The position numbers and the translations under genes were made by a program. This document shows positions 39,801-51,800 of a DNA stretch of 64,000 nt, in pieces. Each line of letters begins with the position of its first letter. Position 1 is the first letter of the stretch. The notes beneath the pieces are model-generated. The model was not told the origin of the DNA and did not search any database. It saw only the letters and a program-made list of their open reading frames with translations. Source of the DNA: Patagioenas fasciata (taxonomy: Eukaryota; Chordata; Aves; Columbiformes; Columbidae). The stretch is from NCBI RefSeq assembly GCF_037038585.1, contig NC_092521.1, forward strand, positions 76,994,398 through 77,058,397, given 5' to 3'.

Positions 39801-42800
39801 TGGCTGACTGTTTGCAGGGCTGTTTTGTGGTTACATGCACTCTGTGTGCATTTATCAGCCTTGTGTGGTTACGTGAACAGATTGTTCATGGAGGAGCACC
39901 GCAGTGGTTGGAACAAAATCAGCAACAGCCACTCAATGGTGTTGGTCAACAAAATGAGGTAAAACTTAACTGCTCAGTAGTTCATGATAAATTTAGAAAA
40001 TGTAGGTTTTTTGTGAATTAATACATTATTAGAACCCAACAGTTATGTTATTTTACTGCATGGTATCTTTATTAGCTGAAGTTGAACGTGTGTTCCTCTA
40101 TAAACTCCATGACACCACTGTTACATTTTTGAAGTTCTGTAAAATGGAATATTAACGGATTTGTTATAGGATAATTTTTGGAAAGTAACTTTAACATTAT
40201 TTAGATTCTCATGTCTCTATCTTTACACTTTTTCAAAAATTGTCAGCCGCAGTCCATTAAGATGCAGGTTGCTTTTGTGTTGTCTTTTTCATAAGTATTT
40301 CAGTAGTTCATGAGGTAACAATTCACTGTTCTCAAAGCAGCTGGAGGTCTTGTTGAAACCTCTGAAATTGAAACTTCTCTGTCCGCCCCCCATCTCCCAA
40401 CACACACACATGCGCCCCTTTAGTGCTTAGAGGAGCCTCTTGGGCAGGAGAAGAGATGATAAAAGCAAGATGTGCGTAGGTGGGAAATAATTAGAGTTTT
40501 GTTTTCTTTTGTTAACAAATGTAATTTTTTTAAAGACGGACAGAGATCCTCAGCTTGAGGACTGACTTGAGCTGTCTTTGAATTATCATCTTTCTGATGT
40601 AATTATAGTTTTCATAAAATCAAGAGAGTTCCCCTCTATTGAGCACTGGTGAGACCACATCTGGAGTTCTGTATGCAGTTCTGGGCTCCCCCAGTACAAG
40701 AGAGACATGGACATGCTGGATGAGTGCAGTGAAGACCCACCAAAAGTAAATAAAGGACTCAAGCATCTGATATATGAGGAGGGCAGAGAGAGCTGGAACT
40801 GTTCAGCCTGGAGATGAGAAAGCTCAGAGTGGACCTTATCAGTGTGTATAAGTGCCTGATGGGAAGATGTATAGAAGAGCGAGCCAGAGTCGTATTGCTA
40901 GTATTAAGTGACAGGACAACAGGCAGTGGACTCGAAATACAGGGAATTCCATTTAGACAAAACTAAAATAAATCTTTTTCTTTTCTTTTTTTTTTTTTTT
41001 TTTTTTTACTGTAAATGTGAACAATTACTGGAACATGTTGATGAGCAGGGTTGTAAGGTTGTGAGCGAGATTGTAAGGTTGTGAAGTCTCCATCACTGGA
41101 GTTACTCAAAAGCCAATTGGAAACAGAGCAACCTGATGTAGTTGACCCTGTTTTGAGTAGATTGGTGGGTTGATTAAACGATCTCTAGAGGCCCTTTCCA
41201 ACCTTAGCTACTCTATGAAGAAGTCCAAATGTTTCTCTTCCTCTTCTAAAAGGTTTAGTGGTCCCAAATTCAATGCTTATATAAAAAACTACATTAATAA
41301 CATTTTTAAAAATACTATTAGTTTCTTCTGTTTACAGGATAAAAATCCAGAGAGAGGTTGATCAATTTATTTGACTACTAAATCCTGTTTCTGCAGGCTC
41401 AGGCTGTTGTAAATGGAGGTGTTGAAAATGCTGTGCTTGATCAACCTGCTAACCAGGCTGCTGAGAATGTAGTTGTAGGTGAGAACCCTGAAATCCAAGA
41501 AGAGCAAGTAGATGAGGAGGAGGAAGATAACGAAGATGAAGAAGATGCTGTAGTAGAAGATGCAGCAGATGCAAACAATGGAGCACAAGGTAACAGGTGA
41601 CTCAAAACAGTAATGTTCTAGTTCTTTTTTTTTAGTGTAAATGAAATTGTTGAAATTGTTCATTTAAAACATAGCATGGAGTGGATACATCTTGTTTTGG
41701 GTGAGTCTAACAGTTGTAAAAATGGCCATTGTCTCCTCAGATGACATGAACTGGAATGCTTTGGAATGGGATCGAGCAGCAGAAGAGCTTACTTGGGAGC
41801 GAGTGAGTAAGAATAATTTTCTTGAATAATTCAGGCTCATACTTGATTTGGAGTACTGATGTGTTAAAATCCTTTTGGAATAGATTTGGATACCATTATC
41901 TAAGCTTTAGTGACCTAAAAAAGTCATTGTATTAAAACCAAAATGCTGCTTGTTAACTGTCAAAAAAACATTTCTCTTGATTTGAAATACAGAAGCAGCT
42001 TAAAATATATTTTAGAACAGACTTTTCTGAAATCTTCAACTGGGTCAGGTTTAGAAATTAATTGCAGCTTGCATTGAGGATGCTAGGTCAGATGAGGAGC
42101 GCATAGGTGTTATATATAGTTTAATGCTTAATTTCTGTGTTCTTGAAAGCATTAAACTAAAAGGAAGAGACGACCAGAAATTTTTGTCAATTTATTTACT
42201 GGTTTGCAAAAGACAAATGTATTTCTCAGAAAAATGATGGAGCATTTTAATGGAACATTGCTTCTGTTTTGTTTACAGATCCCAAATTTCATAATTAGAG
42301 CATGAAGTGCATGTTGTACACTGTATTAATAGAGCAGTGTGGAGACTCAGAAACTGTTTTTTTGTAGCTGGTTTAGAAGTAGCCAGCATCTGAGTTCAAA
42401 GCTCACCACATGCAGCAAAATCTACATGAAGGTAGATGCAGCAGGTACATGTGATTTACCAGTGTCACTACTGCATATGGCAGGCAGTTGTAAAGCTAGT
42501 TGCTCTATGAGCCTACTGTATGCAGGCTGTGATATAGTTGTTGCCTTGATTGCAGTGTAGTAGAAATACAGTTTTCATTGTGATGGACAGGTCTTGATTT
42601 TGTTTTGGTATTTAGTGAAAATTTCTTAGATTGTTTTGAAAGATATTTAGTGAAAAAAAGGTGTGCATAAATACAGGTTTCTGAACCATTCTACTGTGTA
42701 TCTCAAGATGAAAGTCTTATATTTCTGAACCCTATTTACATGCTGAGAATTGTTGATACACTCTTCACTGAAAATATTTTGATGCCTCTCCCTGAATATA

Positions 42801-45800
42801 GAAATCAGTTTCAGCAAACTCTCATAACCATTTCACATCCTGTGTGCTGGCATAGGCAATAGACATCTAGTTGGCACTTAGTATCAAAAGTGTGTAGGCT
42901 TCTCTGCTATTTAATCTTGTGAAAACAGCATGCAAACTTTCTGAATTTTCGCAAATATTTATATCTGGGTTTACTTTGTAAAATATGTGCAATATCTTGG
43001 AACTTAGTGCAAAATCCTGGTACAAAATAGCCTTGAACCTGGTGCTTTACAGCATTAATCATGGAGTAGGAGTGTCTGGATTGAAATAGTAAGAAATCCT
43101 TGAATTGAGGGGGAAAGGAGAGTTGTTTTGGTTTGGTTTTTTTTTAATAGATACTCTGGTTTTGGCTGTTCTGCAGATGCTTCCTGTAACAGTTGTGCAG
43201 TGATGGAGGATTTGTTTCCTGTATTCCCTAGCTTTATATCAGTTTCGTTCTAAACTTAATAGCATACAGTGTAGCAACTTTATCCTGTTACTAGTTATTT
43301 TTATATATTGAAAGTAAAATATTAGAATTTGACTTTTCTCAGTGCAACATAAACTGATACTTTGCAATTAGGAAGCAAAAAAAAATGTTCTTGTATCTTA
43401 ATATTGAGTTATTTAAGCATGTTTTTAAATAACAGTTCAGTCACTAAAAGATATTCTGCATGTATATCACTGCCTTTGACCAATTGAGTTTACTGTGTTG
43501 AGCAAGAACTTAATTTCTATCTTAATCTTTAAGAATTTATGTCCAGGTTCTGTTAGTTGAGTGATTAAAAAAAAGCTTTTGTCTGTATCAACCGTTAAAA
43601 GTTGGTGAGAAAGAGGCTTCTATGAGGATTATTTTAGATGCGTGTTGTTTACTTTTTCTGGTTAGTAAATCAAATTAATTCTCATTCTTTACAGATGCTT
43701 GGACTTGATGGATCTCTGGTCTTTTTGGTAAGTGAAATCCTGCATTTCAAGAATTTCTGTAGAGGGATTTTTTTTTTTTAAGTAAATGTATTTTTTTTAT
43801 TTACATCATTCTATTTGAATTTCATATGATATATAATCTTTAAAGAGATTTTCATATGATAACATGTTCAAGCAAACTGTCTCTTTTAGGAGTTTCACAG
43901 GTAGGATTGTGTGTGTGTGTGTGTCATAAAAATGTCAAAATGACAAAGTGGCAAAAAGATTTCTTAAAAGACATAAGTAACTTTGGATCACATACTCCGC
44001 TGTAAATAGAAAATAGACCCTTTAAAAAAGCATACACTGAAAATACATGTGTTCTGGCCTTAAATTTTGCTCTTTATGTTATGATTAAAATAGCGTCCTC
44101 ATACTGACTTCAAACACCACTAGTGAATTTTTAGTGTAGACTAGATTTTTAAACTTAAGATCTTCGGGTTATGTTTCTTGACTCGATCTGGGATTTGATT
44201 TGTGTTTTGGTGGTTTTTGTTTCTGTTTGTTTTTGTTCCTCTCTAGAATTTCTCCTCTCCTGAATATTGTTTTAATTTATATTCATATCAATTTTTTTTT
44301 AATAAATCTTCACACTAGTCAGTCTGTCTTGTAGAGCAGGTATCGTTTCAATTGGTTTCAAAAATCTTTATAATTTAGCAAAGCACTCCTAAAAAGGCTA
44401 TTGGGTTTTTAATATTTGTCTGTGGGTGAATCCATGGTGATTGTGTCCCTGACAAACTCTTACATATGTAATGCATATCTTCTACTAGGCTTTGTTATCA
44501 TTTATTTGAAGGGCTGTCCTGTCTTAGCTAAAAGTAATATTAAAAAATAGAGACAGCATGTCACTTCTAGAGTGAGAGCTGTCAGTTTTGTGACAAAGTC
44601 TAATTGTTAAAAGTTCAGATGAAGATTTTCTCATTTATATAGCAAATATCCACATACATTTCATGTAATTGTTTTAAAGGGTGGAACTACTTATATTGAT
44701 TCTTAAAATAGAAGCCTATTTTTACAAAATAAGAGTGTTAAAGCAAATACAAGCACTCTTATCTAGGTAAATGTTCATGAATGTAAACAAATGCTTTCCT
44801 AATCTGCTCTGCATGTTTTGGTCTTTGTGTTAGAGCAAATTTCTTGGCTCTAACATGAAACGTGCAAGTTCTGGTAATAATAGGCAGTTGAAATAAGAAG
44901 TTTAGATACAGAAGTAAAGTCACTTATTTAAATGACTGATATTTATATACTGTTTCCATTTCATCTCCCTCCCTTTTTCCCCCATACTCCTCACAGGAAC
45001 ATGTCTTTTGGGTGGTATCTTTAAATACATTGTTCATACTTGTGTTTGGTAAGTATCATTTGCTTTTAGGTTTAAAAAAGATCTTTCTTTGTGAAGTGAT
45101 AATGCTGGTTAATTTTAAGGCTGTTCTCTCAGAATAAAAGTAGTTGTGACATCTAAAAATAGAACCACAAGTGAACTGAGAATATAAGTAATAAATCTTT
45201 ATTGCTTCTAGTTTTATCATTTTAATTCCTTTAAGTGCATAGCTTTAAAGTAGGAAATCTACCAAAAACATAATGATGTCAACCAAAGCACAGAAAATAA
45301 TTTTGTTTACCAAAGTAAGTGGAAGCCAGTTGTGTTTGCCCCAGCTGAGCAACCCAGTATTTTGGAATTCAAAGAAACCAGATTCCTTACAGAATAGTAA
45401 CTTAAGTTCACATAACAAGCCCCATAACTTCAGATACTCCAAGTAACTAAGAAACTGGTATTTACTAGTACCAACAAAGCCTTGTTTGTGGCCTGTGAAA
45501 CCTTAATTCTATATGAAACATGGTAATCTGGATCCAGAATGCCACCAGCTCCAAAAGCAACTCAGAGCTGTGTAGTAGCCTACTGTATGTCTGAAAGCTA
45601 GGGATTAGAGAGCTATTTTAAAAATATGTGTATACACTTTTTATTTCCAGTTGCTAAAGGATGATGAAGTAAATTTTGAAGAGCTGGGAATTTCTACATG
45701 ACTGTAATAGATGGATGTTAACTGTGATCATGTGCTAAAACTAAGAGATGTACTAGTTTTTATTGTATCAACAACACTTGCTCTGAATTGTCAGTTTAGA

Positions 45801-48800
45801 AAGGTATTGGTTTTGTTGCTTTTGTTCTTTTTGAGCGGTCTTTCTTGGCACAAAAGTTTGAGCTTTAACAATTCAGGTCATACTGTAGATAAATTTTTGC
45901 TGGCGAAGTAGAGCTTGCAGTAGTGAACCAGTGGTTTGAGCATCTAATTACTGAAACAAATCAGCAGATCAGAAGAAAATAAAATAATTATCATGTATAT
46001 TTAATTCACAAAGCGCTATTAACTGTTATAATAGGAGTTGGGAAATACTTGAATTATTTCTTTCTGATCATTAGTTATGAAATTTCTAAACCCTTTATTT
46101 AAATTCAATAAGTGAGTAATAAGAATAAATAATAAGGTTGTAATATAGATGTGTTTTCAGTAGCTCTAAGTGTGCTTTAAGAAGTGGGAATCTAACAAGT
46201 AGAGAAGGGAAATGACTTTCCCAAGCAAGTGAGCAGGAGATCTAGGAATTTAATTTGTGCCTCTCAAGCCTATTTTTAGTGTCTTTCCCACTAAGTAATA
46301 CCATTTAATTTACAACTGCCAAATCTCTAGTTATTTGTAAGTACAGTCCTGGTGAGTTCCAATGTCACAGGAGGTACTTTGTAGAAGATAGAAGGGAAAG
46401 CATTTGAAACCTTAATTACTGTCCAGAAAATCTTTTGTGGTGTTCTCTTGGACAAGTTAATTAAGTTTGACTTAATTCATATTTTCTGTAGCTCATTGTA
46501 GTGCTCACAGAGGAGTTTGTACTCCTCCATGCTTTTTATTAAAAGGGATCTATTATAAATTCTCTCTTAAATAAAGTTATTTAAAAGACATGATAAAGAA
46601 TGCACTCTGATATCATAAAACACTGTCAAAAAGATACAAATTTAACTCATGAGTCTGATGTCTATTGAAGTTTTGAGTGTGTTTTTGTTTGTGTTTTTGG
46701 TTTTTTTTTTGGTTTTGTTTTGTTTTTTCCTTGTCTTTACTGGGCAGAAAGAGCTCAAGTCCTCACTTTCACATTTTTGTGATTCCAGTAACTGCTGATT
46801 TATCTGAAAGGGACATAAACTGAAACTTTCTGGTCATTGATTAGGGTAATACAAATCCTGCTAAATCTTTTCCTAGTTGTTTGGGTTTTGGTTTTGGGGT
46901 TTTGCAGCCCACTCCCTATTGACTACTCCTATTCCTGTAGGAAAATAATGGTGAATTCTGTAATCCTTTATAGATTGGTTGGAAGACCACAGAGTGAGGT
47001 CAAACAACTACCTGATCCTGTTGCAAATAAAGAGGTGTCCAAAAATGAGGAAAGTGCTGTGGTTTTTAATTCATACCTCCTGAGACCTCAGAATTGACAG
47101 GAGTCAGTTTTCAGGAAAGACAGTTTTTAGTACATTAATTCAAAGTAGGACTTCTCAGTTGCTCCCCATCCCTTCACTGGAGTGTCATCTTTTTTCCCCC
47201 TCATCATCTCTTCCCTTTGCAAATTTCTGAAGGGCTTTCATTTTTCACAGTATTCTTAAGAATTAAAGCACTAAAAACTGAAACCTTGCTAGAGCAAGTC
47301 CCATCTCACCAAGACGTAAAACGGCTACTTAAGTCTTCTACTGCATGGGAAGGAGTGAATATACAGATGGGTTCCTACAGCAGTCTATGAGACTAAGACC
47401 ACCTTAGTACATAAGAATGAGAAATTGAATTAATTTACACACAGCAAGATGAACTAGTAAGGAAAGCTGTCCTCTTATTCTGTGTAGTTTTATATTGTTT
47501 GTAGTCTTTCAGTGTGAATTCTGATCTGATTTTCAATGTTTGTAAAATTATAGAAATATAACACTTGTAACTATTTTTTTTTAGTTGTTTTCATAAAATG
47601 GATAAGTAAAATAGTTACCTTATTACAATACATGTGCTGCAAATGAGGCTCCATTTAGCAGCTTTCATGGCTTTTTTTTCCCCTTCTTTCTCCTTACGTT
47701 ATGCAGCATTTTGTCCATACCACATTGGTCACTTCTCCATTGTTGGCCTGGGCTTTGAGGAATATGTAAGTACTGTTTTATAATTTCAAAATGAAAAACT
47801 TGCCACTATTTATTTAATTACAGTACTTTTGTAGCACCCTTCGACTTTTATTTGTGATCACAAAAGTAACCTGCAGTATGTCTTATTTTTTCTCCTCAGA
47901 CATTTTTAAATCTGTAGTTACAAATGTTCTCTCAATCTTTCCCACTTCCTCCATTATTTACATTACAAGTGAAGTTTCCTTCTTTTACAAAAAAAATGCG
48001 TAAGTTTTTGGTTTCTTAACAGCATCATATTCCTCATATCATTTTTAATTTGTGTACTCAGTAATTTTCATGGTTGATAATAACAGGTAGTGAAAGCTAG
48101 GAGATAGTGTGGTCGTGTAAGGTGACACTTTTTGTTTCATATATGGAGGTTGTTTCATGTTTGAAGAAAGTAGTTGTTAGACTTTTCCTGTAAGTGTGAA
48201 CTTTTTCTGCTGTTGACAGAGATATCAAAAAAGCACTGGATTGTTAAAATATGTAAAAATGAAATTTATCTTAATTACTTACAAAGGAGAGATAATCTTT
48301 TAAGAGACTGATAAACCTTATTTTTTTTTCCCCTCCAGGTTCAAGCATCTCACTTTGAGGGCCTGATTACAACTATAGTCGGATACGTTCTACTAGCAGT
48401 GACTCTAATTGTTTGTCATGTATCCTTTTGTCATCAGTTACCTGGTTTAGATTTTACACAAAGCTAACTTCAACTTTAGACAACACTATACCAATGTGCT
48501 ACTTAAATGTGGTAAAATGGTTGATTGGCATGTCTCTGTTTTGCCTCCTAAAATAAAATTTAGAAAGATACATAGATATAGGTATATATGAAAGGTGAGA
48601 ATTCGTTTCAGAATGCATGAAAAGGAAAGGTACCATTAAAGGTAGGCCTTCAGTTTCAAAACGTGCTTACTTGTGGCAGATTTTTTCAAGGCAACAGTTT
48701 ATTTCTTGAGAAACTTTTGTACACTCAATTTAAGGAGGCTGGTAGCATTGTTATTTTTTTATTCGTTCATTCATTTATTTTACGTGCATGTTTGGGGGGT

Positions 48801-51800
48801 TTCTCCTGCACATCGGATTGTGATTTTGAGAGTCACAGCCAATACTGAAAATATAGCCCTCATAAAATACATACTTCCTGTTTCACTTTGTTTTTTATAA
48901 AATTTCCTGTTGCTGAAAGCCACATAATATAGTGTTTCATCTTAATCAGACTATGTTATAAAGTATTTTTCAGTATCATTTTCTTGACAAAACTGTTCAG
49001 GGTCTGGCAGCACTTGTTAAATTCCAGCGCTCGCGTCGTTTATTAGGAGTTTGCTATATTGTTGTCAAGGTAATCCTATTTTTTTGTGTGTAGCAAGAAA
49101 AACCCCTCTCAATTTAAGCTAACGTTATAATTTTCTTAGCAGTTTCTGTTAAACTAGTAAGATGTCTATCTTTTTTTCCCTAAAGGTTTCCTTGTTAGTG
49201 GTGGTTGAAATTGGTGTGTTTCCTCTCATCTGTGGTTGGTGGTTGGATATATGCTCTTTGGTAAGAATGGAAATAAATGGGATAAAGTATTTTTTAATGG
49301 TGTTCATATTTAAAGGAAAAAGAGTTCTGATGAAAAGAGAGTTATTGATACAAGTTTGACAGCACTCTTCTGTTTTTTATAAACATAGTGTTTCCAGAGG
49401 GATTGCATTTTTTAGGTACTGCTTAATGCTATTTTTGTTTTCCTTTATGGTAGTAAATACAAATTAACTTGCTGTTATGAAAATAAGAAGTTCCTAATCC
49501 TTTTTTACAGCATTTACAAGACCACTGTGCTAATGAACTTACTCAAAGGCAAACTTGTGTACTGAATAAACTTATTTTTGTAGCCATCTTATGTGAAGTG
49601 GTAATGACTTGATATTTTAATAGTTGTCCAAGCTCTTTCTGATTTGAACAAGATACAGTCTGTGTTTGCTTGAAATTGAGAAGGACAGTTTTTCTGTTCT
49701 GAGAAAAAAGCTAAGTTACTACCTTCAACTGGAGAAAACTAGTTTCTTGTAGTCTTAGTTGAAATAGAATTTTACTTAAGGGAATAGTATTTGCTTCCAT
49801 CACAGTGCCACTTTGAACTCATTTATAACTTATGTAGTGTATGTTAGTGTTAGGGTTGACTTCTTCTTTCTGCCAGAAAAAGAAATTGAACAGAAATTGA
49901 TATTTATTTGTTGTTCTTATTGTAATTTATTCATTTTTTTCTAATTAAATGCTATAATTATTTATGTGTTAGCAAACGGCAGGCATTTAAATTAAATGCC
50001 TGGTAGTATATATAAACCAGGGTAAACAAAATGAGTAACTGTGTAAGTTTCTCAAACTTTATTCATATTTGTTTACTACTTCTAGGAGATGTTTGATGCC
50101 ACTTTGAAAGACAGAGAATTGAGCTTTCAGTCTGCCCCAGGTACCACAATGTTTCTGCACTGGTTAGTTGGAATGGTTTACGTCTTTTATTTTGCATCCT
50201 TCATTCTTTTACTGAGAGAGGTAAGTTTATGAACAAGTTTGGTATGTAACATAGTGAGAGAAGCTTGTGTCTTGAACTGTTAGTTAAATCTTTCATGTGT
50301 GGGTATTGCAGCCTTATGTTCACAAGCCCTGGTCCTCATGAGGGACATCAACCACCCTGATATCTGTCAGAAGGACAGTACAGCAGGGCATAAGTAATCC
50401 AGGAGGTTCCTGGAATGTGTTGATGATAACTTCCTTCTCCAAGTGATAGAGGAGCCAATGAGGGTAGAAGCTGTGCTGGACCTTGCACTTGCCAATAAGG
50501 AGGGACTGGTGGGGAATGTGAAGTTCAGGGGCAGCTGAGGAAGGAGGAGCTCAAGATCCTTAGGGCAGCGAGGAAGGAGCACAACAAACTCACTGCCCTG
50601 GACGTCAGGAGAGCAGATTTTGTTCTCTTCAGTGATCTGCTTGGTAGAGTACCATGGGATAAAGCCCTGCAGGGAAGAGGGGTCCAAAAAAGACTGGTTA
50701 ACATTCAAGGATCACCTCCTCCAAGCTCAAGAGTGATGCGTCCCAACAAAGAGCAAGTCAGGCCAAAACACCAGGAGGCCTGTATGAATGAACAAGGAGC
50801 TCCTGGACAAACTCAGACTCAAAAAGGAAACCTACAGAGAGTAGAAGCAGGGACGAGCAGCCTGGAGGAATATAGAGAAATTGTTATTGGGAGCAGCCAG
50901 GGATCAGGTTAGAAAAGCTAAAGTCCTGATAGAATTAAATCTGGCCAGGGACATCAAGGGCAACAAGAAAAGCTTCTGTAGGTGTGTTGGTTATAAAAAG
51001 GCGACTAGGGAAAATGTGGGCCCTCTCCAGAAGGAAACGGGAGACCTGGTTACCCAGGATATGGAGAAAGCTGAGGTACTCAACAACCTTTTTGCCTCAG
51101 TTTTCACCAGCAAGTGCTCCAGCCACACCACTCAAGTTGCAGAAGGCAAAGGCAGGGACTGAGAGAATGGAGAATGTACACTGTAGGAGAAGATCAGGTT
51201 GGAGACCATCTAAGAAACCTGAAGGTGCACAAGTCCATGCATCACAAGGGTACTGCCAGATGAAGTTGCTAAGCCACTGTCCGTCATGTTTGAGAAGTTG
51301 TGGCAGTCTGATGAAGTTCCTGTTGACTTGGAAAAGGGGAAACATAACCTCCACTTTTGAAAAGGGAAAAAAGGAAGACCCAGGGAACTAGGGGCCAATC
51401 AGTCTCGCCCCCATGCCCAGCAATATCACAGAGCAGATCCTCCTGGAAACTATGCTAAGGCATATGGAAAATGAGGAGGTGATTGGTGACAGCCAACATG
51501 GCTTCACTAAGAGTAAATCGTGCCTGACGAATGTAGTGGCTTTCTACGATGGGGTTACAACGTTGGCGGATAAGGGAAGAGCAACTGACGTAATCTACCT
51601 GGACTTGTGCAAAGCATTTTACAGTGTCCCACATTACATCCTTGTCTCTAAGTTGCAGAGATTTGATGGATAGACCACTTGGTGGATAAGAAGTTGGCTG
51701 GGTGGTCACACTCAGAGTTGCAGTCAACAGCGTGGTGTCCAAGTGGCGACCAGTGATGAGTGGCCTTCCTTGGGGGTCAATATTGGGACCAGCACTGTTT

